Shown: positions 8,697 to 18,095 of the stretch, one piece after another
How positions within the stretch are numbered: position 1 is the stretch's first letter
Layout: the number at the start of each line of letters is the position of its first letter
Origin: Bacteroidota bacterium
GTDB lineage: Bacteria; Bacteroidota; Bacteroidia; Flavobacteriales_D; Crocinitomicaceae
Assembly: GCA_006226425.1 (NCBI GenBank)
Contig: SBGX01000011.1
Span: 124,001 to 188,000, forward strand
Length of the DNA: 64,000 nucleotides
Direction: 5' to 3'
The notes under the pieces: model-generated
What the model was told of the DNA's origin: nothing
The model's database searches: none
The model's input: the letters and a program-made list of their open reading frames with translations, nothing else
Program-made: the position numbers and the translations under genes

Positions 8697-9572
8697 ATGA
8701 TGAGAACGGAGGACTTGCTGAAGAAGGTGCGGAGGCTCGAAATCAAAACAAAGGGCCTGACGAAACATTTGTTTTCGGGAGAATACCACTCCAGCTTTAA
8801 AGGGAGAGGAATGGCCTTTAGTGAAGTCCGCGATTACCATTTTGGGGATGATGTTCGGAACATTGACTGGAACGTGACAGCCAGGTTCAGGGAACCGTAT
8901 GTGAAAGTCTTTGAAGAAGAAAGGGAATTAACTTTGATGCTCATTGTCGATTTATCTGGCTCCACAGACTATGGAACAGGAGAACAAACAAAGCGGGACC
9001 TCGCAGTTGAGTTGAGCGCCGTACTTGGTTTTTCGGCAGAAGCTAATAATGATAAGGTTGGGGCCATTTTTGTGACAGATCGGGTAGAACGATTCATTCC
9101 TCCAATGAAAGGAAGAAAACACTTGCTCTATTTGCTCCGGGAGTTGATTGAGTTTCAACCGAAAGGAAGTGGGACGAACCTGGAAGAAGGTCTCCGCTAC
9201 TTTCGGAATGTGGTGAGAAAAAGAAGTATCGCTTTCGTCATTAGCGATTTTGTTCAGCAGGAAGATAGCTACCTGGAGGCCCTGAAAATTTCTCAACGAA
9301 AACATGATGTGCTGGCGATTCGCTTACAGGATGCCTCTGAAAAGAGTTTGCCGGATATCGGAATGGTAGAAATGTTTAATGCGGAAACTGGTCGAAAGAC
9401 CTGGGTCAATACCAGTTCGAAAAAACTTCGGGAGGACTTTGAAAAGCGTCAGCGTCAGTTAGAAGAGGAAATGGAAAATCGGTTCGAAAAGAATGGCATC
9501 GACTATGCTTCCATCGAAACCGGGGAGGATTACATCCCGGTATTAATGCGTTTATTCCGGCAAAGAAAATGA
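8697..9572 (+). CDS. DUF58 domain protein of the MoxR-Bat operon
   Basis: A 291-residue cytoplasmic DUF58 protein with the family signature FSEVRDYHFGDDVRNIDW (about residues 41-58) and a VWA-like core with a partial MIDAS, IVDLSGS (about 82-88). DUF58 proteins nearly always accompany MoxR ATPases and are thought to be part of the same metal-dependent chaperone or assembly machine. Two Met codons at 8697 and 8700 are possible starts. Its stop overlaps the next start in ATGA. Confidence 0.93.
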   Translation: MMRTEDLLKKVRRLEIKTKGLTKHLFSGEYHSSFKGRGMAFSEVRDYHFGDDVRNIDWNVTARFREPYVKVFEEERELTLMLIVDLSGSTDYGTGEQTKRDLAVELSAVLGFSAEANNDKVGAIFVTDRVERFIPPMKGRKHLLYLLRELIEFQPKGSGTNLEEGLRYFRNVVRKRSIAFVISDFVQQEDSYLEALKISQRKHDVLAIRLQDASEKSLPDIGMVEMFNAETGRKTWVNTSSKKLREDFEKRQRQLEEEMENRFEKNGIDYASIETGEDYIPVLMRLFRQRK

Positions 9573-10525
9573 AGATCATATTGATCATATTGACTCTGCT
9601 GACAGCCGTCGGAATCTGGGGACAGACAGAAAGTTCTCTGGATAAAAAGCACATTTTTATTGGCGAGCACGTGATCTTAAAGTACCGTGTACAGTTGAAG
9701 TTAGAAGAGCAAAAAAAAATTGCTTTTCCGGTATCTGAAGGAACGATCAAATGTGTTCTGAGACAAGACTTGGGAAATGTGAATGAAAGTAATGATGCTG
9801 AGTTAGAGGTCATAGGCGCTTTTCGGGATACATTGGTGACAAAAAACGGAAAATCATACTGGGAGGGAAGATATACCCTGACGGCCTGGGACACCGGCTA
9901 CTTTGTTATTCCACCCGTCAATATTCCGTTTCGGGATTCGGTTTATCAGTTCGATCCGCAACTCTTGTATGTGACAGGGCCGGAAATTGAACAGGGGAAG
10001 GATGAAATTTATGGTTTGCGCGAAAAGTTTGTTGAAGTGGACCTGAGCCAGGAGCCCTGGTGGAAACGAAACTGGTATTACCTCTTAAGTGCTTTGGTAC
10101 TGCTTGCCGGCGTATTTTGGTTCCTCAAAAGAAGAAAGAAGAAGGAATTGAAACCTGAGGTCAAAATCATGACCCTGCGAGAAAGAAGCTTGTTGGCCAT
10201 CGATGCGCTGGAAAAAGAAAGTCTGTGGAGCAAAGGAAAATTAAAAGAACACTATGTGGAATTGTCATTTCTGCTTCGATCTTATTTGAGCGAGCAGTAT
10301 CAGATCAATTTGCTGGAAAAGACAAGTAAAGAGACGGGACTGTTGCTGCGGCAATTGAATCTGAGTGAAGATACCTGTCGAACCATCCAGGTCATTTTGG
10401 ATTATTCCGACATGGCCAAATTTGCCAATTCCAGGCCCGGTGAAGGGGAAATTTATCGAAATCTGCAGCAAGTCAGGCAGATCGTTGTAGAAACCAGTCC
10501 GATTGAACTGAATTATGCTGAGTGA
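9569..10525 (+). CDS. BatD/DUF4381-like membrane protein of the Bat operon
   Basis: A 318-residue protein with an N-terminal signal sequence (about 1-18, ending in GIWGQ), a beta-rich periplasmic domain of about 150 residues, one TM helix (about 172-186, YYLLSALVLLAGVFW), an RRKKKE stop-transfer and a cytoplasmic helical domain. This matches the small single-TM protein encoded between DUF58 and batA in many Bacteroidota, distantly similar to BatD and DUF4381 proteins. The role is inferred from context: a membrane partner of the MoxR/VWA complex. ATGA overlap with the previous gene and an 11-base overlap with batA indicate translational coupling. Confidence 0.75.
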   Translation: MKIILIILTLLTAVGIWGQTESSLDKKHIFIGEHVILKYRVQLKLEEQKKIAFPVSEGTIKCVLRQDLGNVNESNDAELEVIGAFRDTLVTKNGKSYWEGRYTLTAWDTGYFVIPPVNIPFRDSVYQFDPQLLYVTGPEIEQGKDEIYGLREKFVEVDLSQEPWWKRNWYYLLSALVLLAGVFWFLKRRKKKELKPEVKIMTLRERSLLAIDALEKESLWSKGKLKEHYVELSFLLRSYLSEQYQINLLEKTSKETGLLLRQLNLSEDTCRTIQVILDYSDMAKFANSRPGEGEIYRNLQQVRQIVVETSPIELNYAE

Positions 10526-11549
10526 TTTTAATATCATCCCCTGGGAGTATGATTACCTCTCTCCGTACTGGCTCTATTTGCTGGTAATTATCCCATTGTT
10601 CCTTTGGTTTCGGCATCGAAAGGGAAGTTCGGCAGAGATGGGCTTAAAATATGCCGGAACAGAGGAAAGTCAGCTTCAACTAGGTCAAAACTGGGTCAAA
10701 TATGTGCGTTGGTTGCTCTCTTTTTGCTATGCCTTAACAGGAACTCTTTTAATCATGGCCATGGCTCGTCCGAGCCATGTATCTGGTTATGATGATTATG
10801 AGGAAAAGTACCAGAATGGAATCGATATTGTATTGAGTATGGATATCTCTATTTCCATGCTGACAAGGGATTTTGTTCCCAACCGACTGGAAGCAGCTAA
10901 AAAAGTAGCCTGTGAATTTATTGATGGCAGAAAAGGTGATCGAATCGGTTTGGTGGCCTATGAAGGAGAGGCCTTTACAGCTTGTCCGGCAACCATAGAT
11001 CACGACATTCTCAAGGAGCAGATAAATCGTCTGGAACCGGGAATGTTGGGCGATGGAACGGCCATTGGGATCGGTTTGGGGACAGCAGTTACCAGGTTGC
11101 GAAACGACAGTTTGCCCTCACGGGTGATCATTCTCTTAACAGACGGGGTGAACAACACAGGTGATATTTCTCCGATCGAGGCGGCACGTTTGGCGGAAGC
11201 CAAAAAAATAAGAGTCTATACAATTGGGATTGGTTCGAGAGGAATGGCCCCGTCTCCGGTGTTTACTCCTTTCGGAATCAAGTACCAGAATCGTCCGGTG
11301 GAAATTGATGAAATGACGTTGACCAGAATCGCGGAGATTACCGGAGGAAAGTACTTTCGTGCGACGGATGAAAAGAGTTTGCGGGTAATTTATCAGGAAA
11401 TCGAAAAGCTGGAGAAAAGGAAAATCAAAGAAGCTGATTACAAGACAGAAGCTCCGGTAAGACCTTTGCCTTTTTTGCTTTGGGCAAGCATCTTCTTGTT
11501 GTTAAGCTTTTTCATACAATTATTTTATTTCAGGACACATGGGGCCTAA
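10515..11549 (+). CDS. batA: VWA domain membrane protein BatA
   Basis: A 344-residue Bat (Bacteroides aerotolerance) protein. Two N-terminal TM helices (about 15-32 and 58-78) precede a von Willebrand factor A domain with MIDAS motif MDISIS (DxSxS) and LLTDGVNN, and a final TM helix lies near the C-terminus (about 317-336). The VWA domain should face the periplasm and bind a divalent cation. Bat proteins were linked to oxygen tolerance in Bacteroides; elsewhere the role is unsettled. It overlaps the genes on both sides (11 bases each). Confidence 0.92.
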   Translation: MLSDFNIIPWEYDYLSPYWLYLLVIIPLFLWFRHRKGSSAEMGLKYAGTEESQLQLGQNWVKYVRWLLSFCYALTGTLLIMAMARPSHVSGYDDYEEKYQNGIDIVLSMDISISMLTRDFVPNRLEAAKKVACEFIDGRKGDRIGLVAYEGEAFTACPATIDHDILKEQINRLEPGMLGDGTAIGIGLGTAVTRLRNDSLPSRVIILLTDGVNNTGDISPIEAARLAEAKKIRVYTIGIGSRGMAPSPVFTPFGIKYQNRPVEIDEMTLTRIAEITGGKYFRATDEKSLRVIYQEIEKLEKRKIKEADYKTEAPVRPLPFLLWASIFLLLSFFIQLFYFRTHGA

Positions 11550-12684
11550 GGGAACATATCAGTATGCGCTTCGCAAGATTGCCCTTGGAGTAATCCTCTG
11601 GGAGCTGCTCTTCTGGTCTCTTTTCGGATCCCTGATGTGGATGTTGGGTTACTGGTCAACAGGGGCCTCCGACGCATCTCTGGGCTTTAAATTCCCGGAA
11701 AAGTTGCGTTACCTGATCGTATTAATTCCGATGATACTTTCTTTTTTGTGGTTGATCCGTAAAAAGAACACGCAGTTTGAAGGAATGGGAAATGAACGGG
11801 TTCGTGCTTCGCTGATTCGCCCATTGAATTCCTCAAAGGCTTTTTGGTCATTCGTATTGATCCGCAATGTGGTTGTTTTCGTTATCCTGGCTGCGGCACA
11901 ACCGGTGTTCGGGACGAAAAAAGTGAATGCAACAATGGAGGACATGGAACTGGTTCTGGCGATCGATATTTCAAACTCCATGAATACCGCTGATATCGAT
12001 CCGAAAATGTCCAGATTGGAGATTGTCAAGCGCGCATTATCCCAATTGGTTAACACACTACACGGGGAAAAGATAGGGATCGTTGTCTTTGCAGGAGGAG
12101 CCTATACACAGCTTCCACTCACCAGCGATTACGGGGCAGTCAAAATGTATTTGAAGGAAGTTGAAACGGATATGTTGTCCAATCAGGGAACGAATATTGC
12201 AGCGGCTTTGGGCCAGGCAGGAGTTATGTTCTCACAAGAAAAAACAGGCAAAGCCATTCTATTGATAACGGATGGGGAAGATCATGAGGGAGGCTTGGAT
12301 GAGGCAATTAAACAGGTGAAAGAAAAAGGAGTCTCCCTGGCAGTGATGGGAGTAGGAACGAGCAAAGGAGGTTTGATCCCCAGGGTTCCGGGCCGACCGG
12401 AGCGGGGGTACAAAACTGACCGGACCGGGAATACAATAGTTTCCAGAATGGATGCAGCAATGGTCCGAAAAATCGCGTCCGATGCAGGAGGCTTTTCCAT
12501 CATTTGCGATACACCTTATCCGAACCTGTTAAGAATTCAGGATCGCTTTAAGCAGAGCCAGCGAAAGATCGTTCGAGGCCACCGAATGGAGGTGAAAGAA
12601 AACTGGTATCAGCTTCCACTGTTCTTCGCTCTACTGTGCTGGCTGCTCTTTCACGCACTTTTTTTGCTTCGCAAAAATGACTGA
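11539..12684 (+). CDS. batB: VWA domain membrane protein BatB
   Basis: A 381-residue paralogue of BatA with N-terminal TM segments, a VWA domain with MIDAS AIDISNSM, the LLITDGEDHEGG segment and a C-terminal TM helix (about 355-373). It overlaps batA by 11 bases. In most Bacteroidota operons a TPR protein (BatC) and a large BatD follow, but here a GH3-family gene follows after 42 bases. The operon therefore ends early, or batC/batD sit elsewhere. Confidence 0.92.
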   Translation: MGPKGTYQYALRKIALGVILWELLFWSLFGSLMWMLGYWSTGASDASLGFKFPEKLRYLIVLIPMILSFLWLIRKKNTQFEGMGNERVRASLIRPLNSSKAFWSFVLIRNVVVFVILAAAQPVFGTKKVNATMEDMELVLAIDISNSMNTADIDPKMSRLEIVKRALSQLVNTLHGEKIGIVVFAGGAYTQLPLTSDYGAVKMYLKEVETDMLSNQGTNIAAALGQAGVMFSQEKTGKAILLITDGEDHEGGLDEAIKQVKEKGVSLAVMGVGTSKGGLIPRVPGRPERGYKTDRTGNTIVSRMDAAMVRKIASDAGGFSIICDTPYPNLLRIQDRFKQSQRKIVRGHRMEVKENWYQLPLFFALLCWLLFHALFLLRKND

Positions 12685-12726
12685 CAGGAATTTTTTTGAC
12701 TATCTTTAACTAAGTTTACAGCGCAG

Positions 12727-14259
12727 ATGAAGATCGTTGGTAGATTACTCAAGAAAACAGCAGAAATAGGATACAAACGAGGCCAAAACAAAGGGCTTAG
12801 TTTTGATTATCAGGTTAAGGCATTAAGCAATTTGCTGGATACGGCCAAGAGGACAGATTTTGGGAAAAATCACCGTTTCTCAGATATTCTGAAAGGAGTC
12901 GAAATTGTCCGGCAGTATCAGGAAGAGGTTCCAATTGTCGATTACGAAGAGTTTTATCAGACCTGGTTGCACCGAACCTTGGATGGCCTGGAAGATCATA
13001 CCTGGCCAGGACGTATTTCGAATTTTGCCTTGTCCTCCGGAACTACCGGTTCACCAAGTAAACGCATTCCTGTAACGAAAGACATGATCCGCTCGTTCCA
13101 AAAGACGAGTATGAGACAGATCAGTACGCTTCATACCCTGGATTTACCGCCCGAATTTTTCCAAAAATCCATCCTGGTTGTAGGTGGTTCCACAAAGTTA
13201 GAGAAGATTCAGAACCGGGTGGAGGGTGATTTGAGTGGCATTCTCAAAAAACATACTTCCTGGGTGGTGACCCCCTTTACTCAGCCATCAAATAAGGTTT
13301 CGGAGATCAAAAACTGGCACGAAAAATTGGATCGCATGGTCGATGAAGCTCCTAATTGGGATATCGGTATCGTGGCAGGAGTTCCAAGTTGGTGTATCAT
13401 GTTGATGGAACGAATTATCGAACGATATCAGCTCGAAAGTATTCATGACATGTGGCCGAATTTTGGCGTATACGTACATGGAGGCGTTTTCATGAAGCCC
13501 TATTTACACCGTTTCGGAAGATTATGCGGAAAGAAGGTGCATCTCCTGGACACTTATTTGGCAAGCGAAGGTTATTTCGCCTATCAGACCTCGGTGGAGA
13601 GTAATAGCATGAAACTGTTATTGAATAACCAAATTTTTTACGAGTTCATCCCCTTCGATAGCGCCCATTTTAACTCAAATGGAAATCTGATCGACAAACA
13701 TAAAGCGCTGACGGTTGATGAGGTTGTTCAGGGTGTGGATTATGCGCTGGTGATCTCTACTAATGCTGGTCTTTGGCGATACCTATTGGGAGATCTTGTG
13801 CAGTTCACCGATGTAGCGAATCGCCAGCTAAAAATTACGGGAAGAATCAAACAATATCTGAGTTTGGTTGGAGAACATTTGTCATTGGACAACATTAATC
13901 AGGCCCTGGAAAACGTCTGTACGAAATTGGATACGGAAGTGAATGAATTTTGTATTTGTGTCAATGAGGAAAAACAACGACATGAATGGACGATTGGTTG
14001 TCATGAACATATCCAGGAAGATCTTTTCATGGAAGAGTTAGACAAAGAGCTCGCGCTTTTGAATGATGATTACCGTTCCGTTCGGAAATACAATCTGAAC
14101 AAGCCAACTTTGAAGTGCGTGGAGACGAACCTGTTTTACAAGTACATGGAGTACATGGGGAAACTAGGTTCGCAGAACAAATTCCCACGAGTCATGAATG
14201 ATTATCAGGCTTCCGAATGGAAACGTTTCCTTTCGGAGCAACATCAGATCGAGCTTTAG
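12727..14259 (+). CDS. GH3 auxin-responsive promoter family protein (acyl-adenylating enzyme)
   Basis: A 510-residue GH3-family protein of the ANL adenylating superfamily. The phosphate-binding loop is SSGTTGSPSK (103-112), followed by the YLASEGYFAYQ segment and the LWRYLLGDLVQF segment typical of the family. Plant GH3 enzymes join carboxylates such as auxin or jasmonate to amino acids through an acyl-AMP. Bacterial homologues are common in Bacteroidota, but their substrates are unknown. TATCTTTA at 12701-12708, one base off the -7 consensus, lies upstream. The gene converges on queA with 7 bases between stops. Confidence 0.9.
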   Translation: MKIVGRLLKKTAEIGYKRGQNKGLSFDYQVKALSNLLDTAKRTDFGKNHRFSDILKGVEIVRQYQEEVPIVDYEEFYQTWLHRTLDGLEDHTWPGRISNFALSSGTTGSPSKRIPVTKDMIRSFQKTSMRQISTLHTLDLPPEFFQKSILVVGGSTKLEKIQNRVEGDLSGILKKHTSWVVTPFTQPSNKVSEIKNWHEKLDRMVDEAPNWDIGIVAGVPSWCIMLMERIIERYQLESIHDMWPNFGVYVHGGVFMKPYLHRFGRLCGKKVHLLDTYLASEGYFAYQTSVESNSMKLLLNNQIFYEFIPFDSAHFNSNGNLIDKHKALTVDEVVQGVDYALVISTNAGLWRYLLGDLVQFTDVANRQLKITGRIKQYLSLVGEHLSLDNINQALENVCTKLDTEVNEFCICVNEEKQRHEWTIGCHEHIQEDLFMEELDKELALLNDDYRSVRKYNLNKPTLKCVETNLFYKYMEYMGKLGSQNKFPRVMNDYQASEWKRFLSEQHQIEL

Positions 14260-14266
14260 AAGTCTT

Positions 14267-15325
14267 TTACAGAATCAGCATCGCGTCACCGTAAGAATAG
14301 AAGCGGTACTTTTCTTTGATGGCAATTTGATACGCTTCGGTCATCAACTCATGTCCTGCAAAAGCAGAAATCATCATGAGTAGTGTGGAAAGAGGCGTAT
14401 GGAAATTGGTGATCATGCAATCTGCAATGCTGAACTCATAAGGAGGATAAATGAACTTGTTGGTCCATCCCTCAAAAGGTTTCAGGAGGTGATCCGTCGA
14501 TACGGAAGTCTCAATAGCGCGCATGGAAGTCGTCCCAACCGCACAAATTCTCTTTTTATTCAGTTTTGCATTATTGACGATATCAGCACAGGTTTGATCG
14601 ATGAAAACCTGCTCTGAATCCATTTTGTGTTTCGTCAAATCTTCCACCTCAACCGTCCGGAAAGTTCCCAGTCCTGTATGGAGTGTAATTTCAGCAAAAT
14701 CAATTCCTTTTAGCTCCAGGCGCTTCAACAGCTCTCTGGAAAAGTGAAGACCGGCAGTTGGAGCAGCAACAGCACCTTCCTGCTTGGCGTAGATCGTCTG
14801 GTAACGATCTTCGTCAGACGGTTCAGCCTTTCTCTTGATGTACTTTGGAAGTGGAGTCTCTCCCAGTTCCGTGATCTTGGCTTTGAAATCTTCATAAGGT
14901 CCGTCAAAGAGGAAACGCAAAGTTCGTCCTCTGGAAGTGGTGTTGTCAATAACTTCCGCTACCAGCGAGTCGTCTTCCCCGAAATACAATTTGTTTCCGA
15001 TTCTGATTTTTCTGGCAGGATCAACCAGTACGTCCCAAAGCAAGCTATCACGATTTAACTCACGAAGCAGAAAAACTTCAATCTTGGCACCCGTTTTTTC
15101 CTTGTTTCCGTACATTCGGGCAGGAAAAACACGTGTATTATTCATGATCATGACATCCCCATCTGAAAAATAGTTGATGATATCCTTGAATAGCTTGTGT
15201 TCGATTTTTCCGGTTTTTCGATGAATCACCATTAGACGTGATTCGTCCCGGTTTTCCGTTGGGTAGTTCGCGATTAGATCTTCTGGTAATTCGAAGTCAA
15301 ACTCCGACAGTTTCATTTTGCTCAT
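14267..15325 (-). CDS. queA: tRNA preQ1(34) S-adenosylmethionine ribosyltransferase-isomerase
   Basis: QueA transfers and isomerises the ribosyl group of SAM onto preQ1 at tRNA position 34, making epoxyqueuosine. The 352-residue length is normal. Characteristic segments are [11 protein letters not shown] at the N-terminus, VPTAGLHFS-like [10 protein letters not shown] in the middle, [15 protein letters not shown] and [11 protein letters not shown]. The start is taken at 15325 (MSKMKLSEF), with 15316 as an alternative; the open frame further upstream has no family similarity and includes the promoter element. It is the last gene of the ftsX-uppP-truB-queA block, a conserved Bacteroidota order. 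Confidence 0.97.
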   Translation of the reverse strand: MSKMKLSEFDFELPEDLIANYPTENRDESRLMVIHRKTGKIEHKLFKDIINYFSDGDVMIMNNTRVFPARMYGNKEKTGAKIEVFLLRELNRDSLLWDVLVDPARKIRIGNKLYFGEDDSLVAEVIDNTTSRGRTLRFLFDGPYEDFKAKITELGETPLPKYIKRKAEPSDEDRYQTIYAKQEGAVAAPTAGLHFSRELLKRLELKGIDFAEITLHTGLGTFRTVEVEDLTKHKMDSEQVFIDQTCADIVNNAKLNKKRICAVGTTSMRAIETSVSTDHLLKPFEGWTNKFIYPPYEFSIADCMITNFHTPLSTLLMMISAFAGHELMTEAYQIAIKEKYRFYSYGDAMLIL

Positions 15326-15356
15326 GGACCTTACTTTCTTTTGAACGAAGAATTCG

Positions 15357-15364
15357 CAAAAGTA
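15357..15364 (-). promoter_or_regulatory. -7 promoter element for queA (TACTTTTG)
   Basis: On the minus strand TACTTTTG matches TAnnTTTG and lies 31 bases before the queA start at 15325, in the 65-base gap after truB. No TTG at the ideal -33 distance was found. It suggests queA can be transcribed on its own. Confidence 0.5.
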
Positions 15365-15390
15365 CAAAAAAAGTTGGCTAATCTAAAGCC

Positions 15391-16086
15391 TTAGTCAGAG
15401 ACTTCGATTTCCTGGATAATTTGGACCCATTCTTCGACGCTTCGGGCATCCCGAACATCATAGTTGCCAGATCTCGTTCTTCTCAAAGAAGTGAGTGTGG
15501 CTCCTGAGTGAAGCTTTTGACCAAAATCGTGTGCGATGGATCGGATATAGGTTCCTTTTGAGCATTGAATTTGAAAAGAAATTTCAGGGAAGTTTGAGGC
15601 ATCAATCTCAAATTTTTCAATGTGTATTTCATTGCTTTTGAGGTCAGGGACTTTTCCTGCTCGTGCCAAATCATAAGCTCGTTTTCCATCAATTTGTTTG
15701 GCAGAAAAAACAGGAGGTTTCTGGAGCTGCGTACCCAAAAAGGAAGCACGTACTTCTTCCAATAATTGTTGGTCAATATGCTCGATTGGAAACTCCTGAT
15801 CGAAGTCGGTTTCCAGGTCGTAGGAAGGTGTTGTTTTGCCAAGTAAAAAAGTACCGGTGTAGCATTTTTCTTCAGCCTGAATCTGCATGATTTCTTTCGT
15901 TTTCTTACCAGTACAGATGATTAAAAGTCCTGTGGCGAGGGGATCAAGTGTTCCGGCATGACCTACTTTGATCTTCTTGACACCGAGCTTGCGTTTCAGG
16001 TTCCAGCGAATTTTGTTGACCGCGTCAAAAGAAGTCCATTCCAGGGCTTTGTCTACCAACAGTATTTCGCCGAGCTGAAAGTCCAA
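15391..16086 (-). CDS. truB: tRNA pseudouridine(55) synthase TruB, TTG start
   Basis: TruB makes pseudouridine 55 in the T-loop of tRNAs. The 231 residues contain the catalytic motif HAGTLDPLATGLL, with its Asp nucleophile, and CSKGTYIRSIAHD. The only suitable start is a TTG at 16086: the in-frame codons just upstream are TAC and then the TAA stop of uppP, and no early ATG exists. The gene thus begins 3 bases after the uppP stop, probably by translational coupling. It is at the short end for the family, with no clear C-terminal PUA domain, as is usual in this phylum. Confidence 0.95.
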   Translation of the reverse strand: MDFQLGEILLVDKALEWTSFDAVNKIRWNLKRKLGVKKIKVGHAGTLDPLATGLLIICTGKKTKEIMQIQAEEKCYTGTFLLGKTTPSYDLETDFDQEFPIEHIDQQLLEEVRASFLGTQLQKPPVFSAKQIDGKRAYDLARAGKVPDLKSNEIHIEKFEIDASNFPEISFQIQCSKGTYIRSIAHDFGQKLHSGATLTSLRRTRSGNYDVRDARSVEEWVQIIQEIEVSD

Positions 16087-16089
16087 GTA

Positions 16090-16905
16090 TTAAGGATTTA
16101 AGGTGAAATAAGCCACGAGGATGAGACCCACGATGATCCGGTACCAACCCCAGATCTTAAAACCATATTTTTGGAGAATTCCAATGAAAAATTTAATGGC
16201 GATAATGGCCACCACAAAGGCAATGACATTTCCAAAAATGAAGTTATTCAGGTTTTCTGAAGATGCCATGATCATTTCATAGCCCTTTTGTTCAACGCCC
16301 TGATATTCCCAATCCTTGACAAGTACCGAATACACGGTCACTGCAAGCATGGTAGGTACAGCCAGGAAGAAACTGAATTCAGCTGCCAGTTTTCTACTGA
16401 GTCCCTGTTGCATCCCCCCGACAATTGAAGCGGCCGAACGGCTTGTACCAGGCATCATGGCCAAACATTGCCAAAAACCGATGATAAATGCTTTCAGAAA
16501 GGAAATATTCTCTTCCTTTTCAACCTTGGGCTGTTGGAAGAAACGGTCGATGAAGAGCAGAACTACCCCACCGACGATGAGCATGACAGCGATGGAAATC
16601 GTTTCGCCCATGATTGCTTCAATTTTATCGTCGAGCAAAAAGCCCAGAACCAGTGCGGGAATTACAGCTACTGCGAGTTTAAGATAAAAACGAATAGAGG
16701 TAAAGTCGAAGAATTTTTTCCAGTAAAGTGCAACAACTGCCAGAATTGCTCCGAATTGAATGGAAACCTGGTACATCTTGACAAATTCATCTTCCTGAAT
16801 CTGAAAAATGGAACTGGTAAAGATCATGTGTGCGGTGGATGATACCGGCAAATATTCGGTCAATCCTTCTACAATGGCAATTAAGATTGCTTGGAGAGCA
16901 GTCAT
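16090..16905 (-). CDS. uppP: undecaprenyl-diphosphate phosphatase
   Basis: UppP (BacA) dephosphorylates undecaprenyl diphosphate at the membrane to recycle the lipid carrier for peptidoglycan and polysaccharide synthesis. The 271-residue multi-helix protein has both family motifs: EGLTEYLPVSSTAHM near the N-terminus and MPGTSRSAASIVGG in the middle, which supply the catalytic Glu, Ser and Arg. It is followed 3 bases later by truB. Overexpressed UppP gives bacitracin resistance in other bacteria. Confidence 0.97.
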   Translation of the reverse strand: MTALQAILIAIVEGLTEYLPVSSTAHMIFTSSIFQIQEDEFVKMYQVSIQFGAILAVVALYWKKFFDFTSIRFYLKLAVAVIPALVLGFLLDDKIEAIMGETISIAVMLIVGGVVLLFIDRFFQQPKVEKEENISFLKAFIIGFWQCLAMMPGTSRSAASIVGGMQQGLSRKLAAEFSFFLAVPTMLAVTVYSVLVKDWEYQGVEQKGYEMIMASSENLNNFIFGNVIAFVVAIIAIKFFIGILQKYGFKIWGWYRIIVGLILVAYFTLNP

Positions 16906-16935
16906 GGGTTAGGCTTTAATGATGAGAGAACCGGT

Positions 16936-17163
16936 TTATTCTGATTTCTTTCCGGCTTTTTTCATGATTGCGTAAATGACAATCAGGTATCCTGCAATAA
17001 TGAGGATAGGGGCAACGGTTAATCGGACCGGACTAAACAATTCGTCTGCATTGAACTTGTTCGGATCATCAGATCCTCCACCGATCATCAGGATGTATCC
17101 TACAATATTGACCAATAGACCGATCAATAACCACTTGTAATTTTCTTTTTGAAAAGCAAACAT
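16936..17163 (-). CDS. DUF3098 small membrane protein
   Basis: A 75-residue protein with two TM helices (about 11-27 and 48-67) joined by a short loop containing GGGSDDPNKFN, and a basic C-terminus. Together with its place between ftsX and uppP this identifies the DUF3098 family, a Bacteroidota protein with a conserved neighbourhood and no known function. A role near FtsX or undecaprenyl metabolism is only inferred from gene order. A -7 element lies 22 bases upstream. Confidence 0.85.
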   Translation of the reverse strand: MFAFQKENYKWLLIGLLVNIVGYILMIGGGSDDPNKFNADELFSPVRLTVAPILIIAGYLIVIYAIMKKAGKKSE

Positions 17164-17185
17164 GCCCGCGTAATTTAGTGAGAAG

Positions 17186-17193
17186 CAAATGTA
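17186..17193 (-). promoter_or_regulatory. possible -7 element before DUF3098 gene (TACATTTG)
   Basis: TACATTTG on the minus strand matches TAnnTTTG and lies in the short gap between the ftsX stop and the DUF3098 start. No TTG was seen at the expected -33 distance, so it may be chance or a secondary operon promoter. Confidence 0.4.
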
Positions 17194-17199
17194 CGAAAC

Positions 17200-18090
17200 T
17201 TAATATAAATCGTCCAGTTTCATACGCAAATATTTGTTAAGAGCAATCCAGGTGGACAGTAAGCTGATGATGATTCCGATCCCAAGAATTCCAGCGAAAA
17301 GGTAAATGAAATCCATGAAGCGGAAATCAATCTCGATGTTGTCAAGGAGGTTGTTCAATACGTAGAAAAGACTCATAAGTAGGGCCATACCGATCACGGC
17401 AGAGACAATTCCCTGGAAGATCGATTGAATAATGAAAGGCCTACGAATGAAACGGGAATTGGCTCCCACAAGCTGCATGGTTTTTATCGTAAAGCGCTTG
17501 GAATACAAGGCGAGTCGGATTGTATTGTTGATCATGGCTACTGCTACAACAATCAATAAGGCTGCTACCAAAAGAATGAGAAAAGCAAATTGCCGGAATC
17601 CCAGGTTCACGTTTTCCACGCTGGCGGCGTCATAATACACCTCGTCAATTTCTTCCGGATAGTGAGCCAGGATTTTCTCCCGGATCAAGTGCATTCCTCT
17701 TTTGTTAGCGTGTTCCGCTTTGGGCTTATAGCCAACTGTAGGTGGTAGTGGATTTTCTCCTTCAAAGATGGCCAGGACCTCATTCGTTTCTTCTCCTGCT
17801 CCACTAAATTCTTCGATCGCACGTTCCGGAGAGACAAAAAAGACCTCTTTAAACTCGGGCCAGGTCTTTAATTCCTGCTCAATTTGCTTGATATCTGCTT
17901 CGTTGAGTTCGGACTTGAAGAAAAGATCGCCCTGTAGATTTTCCTTGGCCTGCTTGTGGACCGACTCAAGAGCCAATACTCCTCCAAGTACCAGTCCGAT
18001 CATGAATAAGACTAGTGAAATGCCTATCACCGTGGAAACATAGCTGGTTCTTAAACCGCGCTTATTGTATTTTTCTGCCCTCGAACTCAT
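17200..18090 (-). CDS. ftsX: cell division ABC transporter permease FtsX
   Basis: FtsX is the membrane subunit of the FtsEX complex that controls peptidoglycan hydrolases at division. The 296-residue protein has a cytoplasmic basic N-terminus, TM1 (about 18-42), a periplasmic loop of about 120 residues rich in Glu and three C-terminal TM helices, as in the family. The start is taken as the ATG at 18090 (MSSRAEKYNKRG) rather than the GTG two codons upstream. ftsE is not adjacent, as is common in Bacteroidota. A -7-like TAAATTCG ends only 5 bases before this ATG. Confidence 0.95.
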   Translation of the reverse strand: MSSRAEKYNKRGLRTSYVSTVIGISLVLFMIGLVLGGVLALESVHKQAKENLQGDLFFKSELNEADIKQIEQELKTWPEFKEVFFVSPERAIEEFSGAGEETNEVLAIFEGENPLPPTVGYKPKAEHANKRGMHLIREKILAHYPEEIDEVYYDAASVENVNLGFRQFAFLILLVAALLIVVAVAMINNTIRLALYSKRFTIKTMQLVGANSRFIRRPFIIQSIFQGIVSAVIGMALLMSLFYVLNNLLDNIEIDFRFMDFIYLFAGILGIGIIISLLSTWIALNKYLRMKLDDLY

Positions 18091-18095
18091 AGGCA

